Below are positions 9,640-20,218 of a stretch of DNA of 64,000 nucleotides, piece after piece; the stretch's first letter is position 1, and each line of letters opens with the position of its first letter. A program made the position numbers and the translations under genes. This DNA is from Adiantum capillus-veneris. Taxonomy: Eukaryota; Streptophyta; Polypodiopsida; Polypodiales; Pteridaceae. Below the pieces are notes generated by a model that saw nothing but the letters and a program-made list of their open reading frames with translations, ran no database searches and was not told where the DNA came from. The stretch covers positions 22,903,451 to 22,967,450 of the forward strand of contig CM043948.1 of NCBI GenBank assembly GCA_014529385.2, read 5' to 3'.

Positions 9640-10094
9640 ATCTAGGTGAAGTATGCTCTACCTTAAGCTCATGTACACCCTTGAGAACTACTCTCATGAA
9701 GATTTGGAGTTAAGAAAGTCTCATGGTACTCAACTTCGAGTACTGTTAGGTAAATTTATGAAGTCCAAGTGTCTTAGTCTGAAAAACCCCTTGGTTGGAA
9801 AGAAAGATTTGTTGATAACTATCTTTACCTTCCCTAACTTAGACAAGATTGGATTAAGCTCTATTTTGAGATCTCAAGAAGATTTGGATGCTCTCCCTCC
9901 TTGTTTGCGAAAGGTATGTAACCATCCCGTCTTAGCCTTCAAATATGTGAAAACATTAGAACAAAAAGCTTTCAACTACAGTGACATCGGACGTAATGTT
10001 AAAAAGCAAAAGGCTAGCAATTTGAGATATTGATTGCCCTTGAAGTAAAGCTGCCGTTTCTTCTTACGTAAATGGAGCTTTGGGTCATGTAGTT
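9640..10094 (+). mobile_element. Penelope-like element, 5' coding part (split by an L1)
   Basis: The frame 9,653-10,033 includes LDKIGLSSILRSQEDLDALP, then AFKYVKTLEQKAFNYSDI, followed at 10,075-10,090 by a GALGH reading. The YxK...FNY and GHV pattern fits, from memory, the region before the reverse transcriptase in Penelope-like RTs. The sequence resumes at 21,970 after the L1, where GHAVHADC and FSRGTKYR continue the same order. A stop at 10,031-10,033 and frame changes show decay. The assignment is by pattern, not by a database match. Confidence 0.5.
10082..10094. repeat. Left target-site duplication of the L1
   Basis: GGGTCATGTAGTT here equals GGGTCATGCAGTT at 21,970-21,982 with one mismatch. 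It brackets the minus-strand L1 and lies in the Penelope-like coding sequence. Confidence 0.85.
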
Positions 10095-11195
10095 TTTTTT
10101 TTTTCCGAGAAAAAGATCCTTCTATTAGTTACTGAAACTGTCCATAGGGCTACAACCACCTCTTCAAGAGAGGGCTACAACAACCATGGTGGGAGACTCT
10201 CCCAATGAAAAGACCAGCATATGTACAATGGGGCTAAATCAAAAAATGGGGGGAGGGAAAAGCCACACAGGTGGTCGGTAGTGCCATCGGAGTACACCAT
10301 GGACCATGGTGTAGAAAGGCCCAGGAAGCCAGAGTCGAAGGAAAGCCTCTCTGCGCTCCCGCATGCGGTCGGAGTTGCCCTGTAGTCCCTCGAGCTGTCC
10401 TCTGAGAGTGTGGATCAGCTCTAGCCAAAAATCGCGAACAGTCTCTACTGGTGGCATAGCGCGAGCCTCAAAGATGCGGAAGCAATGTGCCCGCCAGATG
10501 AACCAGAGTGTTAGGCCACTGATGAGCTCCCAACATTGAACACTCCTCTCTCTCACTGCACCACTTCTGTGGAGTAAGCTTTGTAGCAGGCTCGAGTGTC
10601 GGTTGGCCCTCCTGCATCACTATCATTTGCTGGTGGAAGATAGCTCAAATTGAAGTGCCTGGCTCCTGAGGGAGGACCAAGCCACTGCTCCCCAAGTGTA
10701 CTTTCGAGCCGTGGAGAGAGCAGGCATGAGCCAAAGAACTTGTAGCCACACCTGCTGGGCCAAGGGGCAATCCCAAAGACAGTGACGTTGACTCTCCACA
10801 AGATGGTCACAAGCTGCACATGCGGCCGATAGACCACTATGCACTAGCCAGCTCCCAACTAGCTCTGTGTGCGACCAGCCATTGAAACAAGATGACTTGC
10901 CTCGGCTGTCTGGAGTCCCCAACCTCTTTCAAAAAGCTGCGAAGAACTCAGATGTGAGACCCTCCTCCTGCCAATGAGGTGCTGCAGCGGGGCGGGCCTC
11001 TCTCTGTAATGCAAGTATATGACGTCCGAGTCGAACAGTGTACTGAAAGAACGGGACACCTGGGTGGTCTGCAGAAGAGAAAGGATCCCTCGAGAGCCAC
11101 TCATCAGGATCCCACTGTACTCGTGCCAGTGGACAACACTCCCAAGCCCAGAGCCTCCAGTGTCCAGTCTCAAGAGCTGTTGGGTCAGGATTGAT

Positions 11196-11309
11196 GACAC
11201 AAGTCCTCCCACAAATGCCCACTACTCGGATCCTCTGAAAACAGCACCCTGTGACACAAGTCCTCCCACAGATGCCCACTACTCGGATCCTCTGAAAACA
11301 GCACCCTGC
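11196..11309. repeat. 57 bp tandem duplication in L1 ORF2
   Basis: GACACAAGTCCTCCCACA begins at 11,196 and again at 11,253. The second L1 copy (near 42,090) has a single unit, so the duplication is specific to this copy. Confidence 0.9.
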
Positions 11310-14054
11310 CACTTGCGAGGCCTGTACTGCAACTCGCTGTAGGCGTCCCCCACCCTGAAGCTCAAAGAAAAGGGATAAAATAGTCTCTGAGCAGACCCTG
11401 ATTGAGATGAGAACCTCCAGTTGTGTGAAGGCTCCCATCCACCTGGGTGCTACTGGCTCTAGAGGCGTGAGCCACTCAGCACGAACTGCCTCTGAGATGT
11501 CTTGGCACTTGCGCTGCACCCCTCTCATGCCTTGTAGCTGGAGACCCTGCACCTCCTCTGACAAGCATGTGAACCCTAACCAGTCACCTAGAGAGCGCGC
11601 TGGACCCGCTGCCATGGGACCCCAGGAAACATGAGGCAGACTACCAACCAAGTGGCCTCTCTAAGTGCTAACCATGGGGTTCCAGACAAAAGGCTGCCGT
11701 AGGCGCACCTCCGTGCAAGTAGGCTTTCTTTGCTCCAGGCCTCGCCGCAAGAGCTCCCAAGATCGAAGCAAACTCACAGCGAAGCGGTCCTCCAGTCTCC
11801 TGCTCAAACCAACTCTGCGCATCTTTGTGAAGATCCATATGGTCGAAGGTTGCCAAGGGCCTCCTGCCTGAGGACACTAGCACGAAGGCGCTGTAGCAAG
11901 AACTCCTTCTAGGGCTCCTCACCTGGAAGGAGTCCTCTGACGATGAATTTCCCAAGAAGGGCTCTGCTGTGCTGTGCTGGGTCAATGATCTGCCAAGCCA
12001 CTTTGGCTCGGGCTACCTGAGTGTCACGTCTTGACCAAAGGATGTTCCTGATCAGCCTCTCTACCTGGCTGATACAAGAACTCGAGAAGATCCAGCAAGA
12101 AGTGATGTACCACATAGTCGCCAACAACATCTGGTTGGCCACTACTACTCTGCCAGCCAAAGAAAGTCGTGCTGAGCTCCAATGTAACAACTTCCTTCTG
12201 ATAGACAGGAGGAGGGGAGCAATTTGCTGCGTGGGAGACAAGTCCAGACCAACCTGACAGCCCAAGTACCGAACTACAGTCCCTGGGGGAATCCACCTAA
12301 AATCCTCACTTGGCATCCAATTGGGCACATGAGCACTACCAACCGAGAGAGCCACTGTCTTTGTCCAATTGATCAGTGCACGAGGTGCACTACAGAACGT
12401 CTCCAGAGCGTGCTCACACCTGTGAAGGTTGGCCTCGTGGTCATCCAAGTACAAGGCTCAGTCGTCTGCAAACTGAGCGTCCAACAGCTCATCTCTGCGA
12501 ATAGCCCCGTAGACTAACCTGCTGTAACACCAAAAACCTGCTCATCGCCTCCGCATAGAACAGAAAGAGAAAGGGGGCAAGAGGATAGCCCTGTCTCACC
12601 GAACGTGTCAGCATGAAGCGATCACCTCTTTCTCTTGCCCAAAGTACCCGACTGTGAACGTGTCTGTATAAAGCTGACTTCCCTATGAGCCAAGCATCTG
12701 AGAAGCCCATCCTGCGTAGAGTGCCCTCTAGCAAGTCTCAGTCAACTATGTCGTATGCCTTCTCAAAATCGAGAAGAAGAACCACTAGGTCCTCACCACG
12801 GAGTCGTCCTAGGGCAGAAACCTCCCAAAAAGTAAAAATATTGTCAAGGATACTGCGTTCCTTGACAAAACCTGTCTGAGTCCCATGTATAAGGCTCTCT
12901 AGAAGCGGTTGAATCCTCAAACTCAGAGCCTTGGCAAGAATTTTGTAGGCTGAGTTGAGGATGGTGATGGGGCACCACTCTCGAATCTCATCCAAGGAGC
13001 CACCCTCCTTGGGAATGAGGTAGATCAGGCCCTCACTCATGCTGTCAGGCATCACTCATGTGTGGAAAATGTAATGAAAAGCACTACAGAGATCTGGGCG
13101 AAGCAGGTCCCAGTACTCTAAGAAAAAACAGGGAGTTAGCCCACCCTCACCTCGACAGCTACCCCTAAGAGCCGTGTGCAGCTTCTCAAGCTGATGTGGC
13201 AGCTCAAGCCTCTAACGTATCTCCTCAGTCACAAGACAAGGCATCTATGCCCAAACCTGCTCCTTGCATGCATCCTGACGCTGTGACTGGGGCTTTGCAG
13301 ATAGTAACTCACGGTAAAAGTCAGTAGCAACTGTACGCATATCCTCGGGCTCAGAAGCAACTGACCCGTCGGGTCTCCGCAACAGATTGACCTTGGCATG
13401 CGAATGCTAAGGTCCCACTGCCTCAAAGAAAGCACCAGTCACACTGTCGCCCAGCTGGGTCCATTGAGATGCTTGTCGGTGGAAAGCAAACTCATGTTGC
13501 CTCTCCTCTATGCTAACAAGCTCCTGTCGAGCCTGCTGTAGCTTCTCCTCCAACCAAGGACTGTCTGGATGCTGCTTCTGCATCCTTTGTAACGAAGCAA
13601 TACCCCGTCTGAGAGGCTGCTCCTCCTCTCTCGCTGCAGTCCGGCGAGCCAAAGAGTCCTGAAGAAAGAAACGGCTAATTTGAGCTAATCTTGAGGCCAC
13701 TCTGTCAGCAGGAGAATCCTGCCTTTCCAAGCTCTCTGTCCAGAGAGCCTCTACTCGCTCTCTGAGTGTAGAGTCCAACAAGACCCTCTCTGGGATGCGA
13801 ATCATCGTGCTCCCAGTCCGCTGCCTGTCTGCCACTGTGAGGATCACTGGTGCATGGTCCGAGAAGGAAGTCCCTGCTAGAATGCCAACTGTCCCTCCCA
13901 AGTCACTGAAATGGTCACTAGTGTAGAAGCGATCTATCCGCGATAGATTCACTCCTCCCACTCTGTGGTCTGAACGAGAGAAGGCAAGGCTGTCTGGGGG
14001 CTCACAAAACTAGAGTGCTGCCAAACATCCGAGACCCTCAGAGTCATACAAAAC

Positions 14055-14615
14055 TGTAGCAGGCTACAGTGTCACTTGCACAGGACACAGTTAGTACAAT
14101 TGGTCTAGGCTGTTTCACACTGGACGGACCCTCTGGGCTAGGAGTGACACGTGGCAGTGGTAGGGTACCGACTTTGGTCTAGTGGACATCGTGGCCAGGT
14201 CACCACATGGCTGACATTTATGAGCCGTTGGTGGCCCTTTATGGTGTTACATATGAGTAGTGGCGGTTGGTCATCGGCATTATCTTCTTCACCTTTGGTC
14301 CAGCATCGTCCGCTAGAGCAGTCAGTGAGTCGATACACAGAGCACGTCTTCACCATCCCTGCACATCTGAGCCTCGACACCCCATTGTACCTGTGAGTCC
14401 TGGGCTGGAGCTGAGTGTGCTGCCACGCCAGAGTCTGTATCGGTGCTTTGAGATAGTCGAGTCACTTGTTGTGGTCTACTCTATTGTTGCTGTTGTGTCT
14501 CTGTGAGCTAGGGTGTGTATTGTTTCCTGTTTTCAGTCTGTTTGAGTGAGATTGTCTCGCACATTGCACTGAGGACCACCCACTGTAGAGAGCACGACAC
14601 ATTATCCGCGCTACA
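14055..14615 (+). repeat. LTR-C 5' LTR
   Basis: 561 bp, begins TGTAGCAGGCTACA (a 6 bp inverted repeat with a 2-base centre), ends CCGCGCTACA. Only scattered substitutions separate it from the 3' LTR. Confidence 0.93.
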
Positions 14616-14628
14616 GGTGCTCTCATTT

Positions 14629-14646
14629 TGGCGATCACGGTGGGAC
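14629..14646 (+). promoter_or_regulatory. Candidate primer-binding site of LTR-C
   Basis: TGGCGATCACGGTGGGAC lies 13 bases after the 5' LTR. It begins with TGG, as expected for the complement of a tRNA 3' CCA end. The second copy has TGGGGATCACGG. The spacing is longer than usual and the tRNA was not identified. Confidence 0.4.
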
Positions 14647-14962
14647 CTAAACTGATGTCTCACTTTGTTGAGTAGCTTGTTTCTTCGCTTTGCTTGTGCA
14701 GCCTGTTGGTCTGGTCCAATTTCACCCTTGACAACTTAATCTAGCTGGTCTAGTCTCTCGCCTTGCTGGTCTGGTCCTCTCTCGCCCTAGTCCACCTAGT
14801 CCTCGTCCCTGGTCTAGTCCTTCCTCGTCCTGGTCCAGGCTAGGTGGTCTTGTCACTCGCCCTGGTCTAGTAGAGGCTAGATAAATGTTCAGCCAAGTGA
14901 AGGTTGTCTTGCCCAAGTGAAGGTCTTCTTGCCCAAAGCTTGGTGGGGTTGGCGGTTACTGC

Positions 14963-17683
14963 ATGACACATACAAGGAGGTCATTGGAGCGTCAAAGTGC
15001 ACTACTGAGTCCTCTGAAGTACTACCACAGACGGCGTCAACCCTTGGTGCCCAATAGAAGCATATTAACCCCATCACCCATACCTACTCATACGGCTACC
15101 TCCATTCCTTCGACCTGTTCTACATTCTCCAGGTCACCTTCTCCGGTAAGGCTCTCCCCCATCTTGTTACAGCAAGCTAGTGAGCAACAGACTCAGGAGC
15201 AGGAGGCCATGGAGGAGCTCACAAGTGTTCTGGCAAAGGTGAACATCAAGTTCCCTACCTCTAAGGGTCTCTCCACAAAGGATGCAGACGACAATGCTCG
15301 GAGGTTTGTCTCTCTTTGCAGAGGTCCTGGCCTCAATAGAGAAGATGCATACCTGGTGCTGTTTCCGTCCACCTTGGATGGTCTTGCAGATAAATGGTAC
15401 AATGAGTGTGCTGAAAACCACTTTACTATTTGGACCATGTTAAGACAGCAGTTCTGTGAAGCTCTCCGACTAGGGGATTATCAAGAGAAGATTCTAGATG
15501 AGTTGGCCAACCTGTTGCTCTAGCCCAAGGAGACATTTGTAGAGCTCATGACCAGAACAAAGTCCCTGGTCGCCAAGCTGCCTCAGCAACCAGGGGAATT
15601 CATGGTGAAGAAGTGGGTAGAGAAGGCTCTGCCTAAGACTTCTCAACAAAAGCTCAGAGAAAGCCTCCGTCCTGAAGCCAGTCTGGAAGACTTTGTTGCT
15701 ACTGCTACTAGAATAGAGGGAGCAAGAATGCAGTTCACTGACTCTCCTAGGTTAGATACTGCCCCTTTACTCGTGAACAGTCCAACAGACCCCTGGACTT
15801 CTTCACGAAGGGAACTGGAAGCCCTAAAGTTACAGCGGGTCTTGCAAGAAGAGAGATCCTTCTCTCTCAGACAGGAGAAGCCTCCACATCAAGAGGCTTA
15901 TGATCAACTTAAAAGAGAGTTAGAAAAGCTCAGGTCTCAGCAGGAGACTAAGGCTATGGTATGGTGTAGTTCATGCCGCTCTCAAGGACACCCTCCATAG
16001 GACTGTCCCCTTCGCTCTTATTGCCACTTCTGCGAAAAATCGGGTCATGAAGATAAGGATTGCTACTATATAAAGGGATTGCACAAAATAGAGCAAAGTC
16101 TTGGTCCTACACTCCAACAGGGGTTAGCACCAGCATCCAACATAGTTTCCCACTACGGCCATCCCAACTACATGCCACCTTTGCTCGATACCCTTGCTGT
16201 CCAAGGTATGTCAAGTACTTTCCCGACTCAAAGTTTTTATAATGCTAATGCCACCTTAACCCCTCAGAGCTTCTACACTTCAGCCTCCAACTCCATGCAG
16301 CAACCACCTCGTCCCCCGTTTCGTCCTTCCAATCGGCCCATACTTTGCTACAGATGCGGAGAATATGGGCATTATCAGAGCAAGTGTTCTTTACCTGAGG
16401 GGTCTCCTCCTTGTCGTCATTGCCCTGATTCGAAGGATCACTACAGTAAGGATTGTCCTACGCAAAGGGCATCCACGTCTTCAGGCTCGACTCAGAACCA
16501 ACAAGATTTCACCTTCCCTGTACAGCCCTCAGAGTCTTATTTGATTTCCTATCCAACTGCTCCCCTCACCGATTATAAAAGTCCTCGTCTCACTGTATCT
16601 ATTCTTGGGCATCAGCTATCCGGCGTCATCGTTGATGGTGGATCTGGAATCAACCTGATGCCCGAGTTCACTATGTTAGCTCTAGGTCTACAACCTACTT
16701 GCCCTGCCCCCTTCACAGTTACATTGGCCGATGAACGAACAGTATACCCAGTGGGCATGGTGGACAATGTGCCTCTGCAGGTACAAAACTTTACTTTTAG
16801 CTTGGATTTTATTGTGGTTCGTCTTCCCCAGATTGAGGGCGGATTTCCTTTGCTCATTGGAAGACCATGGCTGCGACACACTAAAGCACTTCATGATTGG
16901 GGAAACGACGCAATGTGGATACAAACTTTTGGCTCCCCGATGCAACCCATCCTCTTAGAAGGAGTTATGGATCCAGTGGTGCAGCAAGTTTCTTTGTCAA
17001 TGGAAACCAACCCTGAACAAGAACAGCCTACTACACCTGATGGGTCTGACGAAGATCTGCTGGAGTGGTTGGAGGCTACCAAATCTATGCCTTGTTATGG
17101 AGTCTCTATTCACTCTTTGCATAGAGGTACACCTTCTTCCAAGGTTTCCACAGTAACTAAACCCAATGAGCCACCTGAGCCAGCTCAAAGGTTGACTGCC
17201 ATAGAAGTTACCTCGGATGCACCCTTGGTGGAAGTCTTTGAATTTGGTGAGCCTATGGAGGATCATAGAAGCGGGCAGAAATCTCCTCCGAGAACAAAGC
17301 TCCCTTCACAGAGCTCGTCCTGCCTAATGAATTCCATTCTCAGGATAGTTGTCTTGCTCATGGTGGCTGTGCTCTGTAGCATCTCCTCGTTCAACCAGTG
17401 GTACATGGACTTCATCTACAGCCCTAGTCCCCCTCACACCACCTCGCCCTTGCCCTCCCCTACTCGCCCTCTCCCTCCCCTACCTACCCCCTCGCCCTCG
17501 CCCTCACCTACCCCTAGCCCTCTCCCTACCTTCCTCGCCCTCACTCTCCCACCCACCTACCTACTCCCTCGCCCTCCCCCCCCCCACCTACTACGCCCTC
17601 GCCCTCCCACCCATCTACCTACTCCCTCGCCCTCGCCCTCGCCCTCGCCCTCCCCCTCCCACCTACCTACCCCCTCGCCCTAG
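14963..17683 (+). pseudogene. LTR-C gag with CCHC knuckles and protease, two TAG stops
   Basis: A single frame broken only by TAG at 15,521-15,523 and 15,998-16,000. The gag core has LFPSTLDGLADKWYNECAEN and FCEALRLGDYQEKILDELA. Knuckles: CSSCRSQGH...DC (with the second TAG inside), CHFCEKSGHEDKDC, CYRCGEYGHYQSKC and the variant CRHCPDSKDHYSKDC. A retropepsin-like part follows (GVIVDGGSGINLM, with LIGRPWL downstream). Next are a hydrophobic stretch (ILRIVVLLMVAVLCSISSF) and a Pro-rich tail made by the C-rich array. In the second LTR-C copy the first TAG is CAA (Gln). Confidence 0.85.
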
Positions 17684-18045
17684 CCCCCCTACCTGCCCCC
17701 TCAACCTCGCCCTCCCCCTCCCACCTACCTACCCCTTCGCCCTAGCCCCCCTACCTACCCCTCGCCCTAGCCCTAGCCCTCCCCCTCCCACCTACCTACC
17801 CCTCGCCCTAGCCCTCCCCCTCCCACCTACCTACCCCCTCGCCCTAGCCCCCCTACCTACCCCCTCGCCCTAGCCCTCCCACCTAACCCTCGCCCTCGCC
17901 CTCCCCCTCCCACCTACCTAACCCTCGCCCTCGCCCTCCTACTCCCACCTACCTACCCCTCGCCCTAGCCCTCCACCTAGCCTTCGCCCTCTCCCTATCT
18001 CCCTCGCCCTCGCCCTCGCCCTCGCCCTCCCCTCTACCTACCTCG
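17425..18045. repeat. C-rich array (CCCTCGCCCT / CCCTAGCCCT / CCCACCTACCTACC)
   Basis: About 620 bp of interspersed short units, almost free of G on the plus strand except in CTCG/CTAG. It lies between the protease-like domain and the 3' part of LTR-C, where pol is expected. It resembles a degenerate CCCTA-type repeat but is not telomeric CCCTAAA. Confidence 0.9.
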
Positions 18046-18550
18046 GATTTCAAGCATTCACCTGGGTACTACCTACCCACCCCTCGGCTTTCAAGCATTC
18101 ACTTGCGTTCCTTGTGGCTTTCAAGCATCCCGCCGTTGTTAATTCTTTTTGTTCTGCCACTAAGATAGAGCTTAACCACCTGCGTTATTACTCGAGCTTT
18201 TGATCATCAGTCTTTTCAACAATTTCATTTGCAAGTGAGGACCAGGTCATTTTCCTCTCACTATGGTTATCAATAATAAAGATGTGCTGGATCCAAACCG
18301 AGCTTGTCTCTCTGCGGTGGAGCTTTATTCTGTTTAGCCAATTGGAATTCTTGGCTTATGCAATCATACTGAGTCCTGCCTATCCAAAGGCTTAAAACGT
18401 TGCAAGCAGTGCAGTGTGTCTAAACTCCACTTTTGGGCCTAGAACCTGCTTCAAGAAAGATGTACAGATGCAGTACCTAATGGTTTTCTTTCACAGTTTT
18501 TTCAGTATTTCCTCTCACCGAGACGGTGAACGGTCTTGTGGCGGGCAACC
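18046..18550 (+). other. LTR-C 3' internal region, non-coding
   Basis: Contains three spaced copies of TTTCAAGCAT(T/C)C (18,049-18,130) and no coding frame of note. It ends at the 3' LTR; no clean polypurine tract is evident. Confidence 0.6.
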
Positions 18551-19110
18551 TGTAGCAGGCTACAGTGCACTTTCACAGGACACAGTTAGTACAGTTGGTC
18601 TAGGCTGTTTCACACTGGACGGACCCTCTGGGCTAGGAGTGACACGTGGCAGTGGCAGGGTACCGACTTTGGTCTAGTGGACATCGTGGCCAGGTCACCA
18701 CATGGCTGACATTTATGAGCTGTTGGTGGCCCCTTATGGTGTTACATATGAGTAGTAGCGGTTGGTCATCGGCATTATCTTCTTCACCTTTGGTCCAGCA
18801 TCGTCCGCTAGAGTAGTCAGTGAGTCGATACATAGAGCACGTCTTCACCATCCCTGCACATCTGAGCCTCGACACCCCATTGTACCTGTGAGTCCTGGGC
18901 TGGAGCTGAGTGTGCTGCCACGCCAGAGTCTGTATCGGTGCTTTGAGATAGTCGAGTCACTTGTTGTGGTCTACTCTATTGTTGCTGTTGTGTCTCTGTG
19001 AGCTAGGGTGTGTATTGTTTCCCGTTTTCAGTCTGTTTGAGTGAGATTGTCTCGCACATCGCACTGAGGACCACCCACTGTAGAGAGCACGACACATTAT
19101 CCGCGCTACA
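18551..19110 (+). repeat. LTR-C 3' LTR
   Basis: 560 bp partner of 14,055-14,615, followed by the target duplication AAAAC. Confidence 0.93.
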
Positions 19111-20218
19111 AAAACCTCTCCCAAGGTGCCAACTCAACTCCATGCAGAGTAGCATGGCTACCACCAATCCTGTCAGAAGGGTCCTCCAACGTGTTGAAGT
19201 CCCTTCCTATGCACTAGTGTTCTGCCTGCGACGGAGACTCAACTATCTGTGAGCAAAACTCTGCTCAAGCACTCGCCACATTGGGCGCATAGATGTTCAG
19301 GAAGCCCACTAGGCAACCCTGAACCAGCATAGTAATCCACTGAGTCCTGCCTGACACAATAATCCCTCTGCCCACAATGGCCTGCTGCAAAGAGTCCGCA
19401 ATAGTCATACATGCCCCACCCTGGATGCCTCCAAGTCCGAAAGCAGCTGACCAAAAAGTATCATATCGTCCACGCAAGAGCTGACCACTGCGTCTAATGC
19501 GGCTCTCACACAGATGGTGCTCCTGAAGCATAAGGACATCAATCTCTCCTCCCACAAGGCAGCGCTGAAGCTCCTAACGCAATTGGCCCCGCTGACGCTG
19601 AAACCGGGGCCTACTTAGTCCCTGCACGTTCAATGAGACGATCCTCATGGGGAGCGAGAGAGAACAGATGCTAGACAGACTATCTTCGAGGCTGGCTTGG
19701 ATGGGGAGTAATCCGCATCCGAACGTCCTCTAGATAGGCGTGACTGCAACGAGTGCTGGGCCCAAGCGCAAGCAGTGAGAGCGGTACGTAAAGCAACCTC
19801 CTCTGTCCAGGAGTCCTCATGAATGTATACGTAGCATGGCAAGCACTGTGTATCGGCAAAGAAGTAAACCACAATGTGTCTACATCCTGCTGTATCTGGA
19901 GGTGTCACCGCAAACTTGGCCAATGGCCACAAAGTCTGAAGCATGTCTGTAACTCCTAGTTCTCCCATGTGGTGAGAGAACTCTAGGACCTGTGTGTGCA
20001 ACCATCCCAAGACTGAGTCTGGGGTCTACGCAGTGTGGTCCCTGCCGCAAAGGGGAAAGGAGAAGCTAACTGTTGAGTCCAAGGCCTCTGTCCCCTAGCT
20101 GCAAAGAACAAAACATGGAACCTGAAGCAGACTGCCTCATGGTCTGCTGAGGGGTCGCCGAGAAAACGGGTAAAGTCGTAGTCGAAGAAGTCCCATCGGC
20201 GCCGGATGTCAATGCTCG

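Larger units (their letters stand above)
14055..19110 (+). mobile_element. LTR-C retrotransposon: gag-protease only, no reverse transcriptase
   Basis: 5.06 kb element with LTRs of 561 and 560 bp (TGTAGC...GCTACA) and a 5 bp target duplication AAAAC (14,050-14,054 and 19,111-19,115). It is inserted in the endonuclease part of L1 ORF2. The internal region holds a gag frame with CCHC knuckles and a retropepsin-like domain. A C-rich array (about 17,425-18,045) follows, then non-coding DNA to the 3' LTR. No RT, RNase H or integrase motif was seen, so it is most likely non-autonomous. The near-equal LTRs point to a fairly young insertion. Confidence 0.92.
10239..19648 (-). pseudogene. L1 ORF2: endonuclease, reverse transcriptase, zf-RVT-like C-terminus
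   Basis: ORF2 starts MRIVSLNVQGLS at 19,648. The APE endonuclease follows (LMLQEHHL, LNIYAPN). It is interrupted by LTR-C and continues at 13,961 with SRIDRFYTS and FSDHAPVIL. The RT runs from LIYLIPKEGG (13,025) through LDFEKAYD, SVRQGYPLAPFLF and FADD (12,461-12,472). The codon right after FADD is TGA. The C-terminal part has WSHTELVGSWLVH and CDHLVESQRHCLWDCP. A 57 bp tandem duplication at 11,196-11,309 repeats 19 residues. Inactive. Confidence 0.88.

Noticed and set aside
14963-15523. A cellular gene with a gag-like domain
   Set aside because: It lies between matching LTRs with a target duplication and recurs at 62,012, so it is retrotransposon gag.
17349-17873. Pro/Ala/Leu-rich open frame in the C-rich array
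   Set aside because: Low-complexity repeat read in a second phase; only the gag-protease phase has a domain in front of it.
17425-18045. Interstitial telomere repeat
   Set aside because: Units are CCCTCGCCCT and CCCTAGCCCT with CCCACCTACC; the plant telomere unit CCCTAAA is not present in series.
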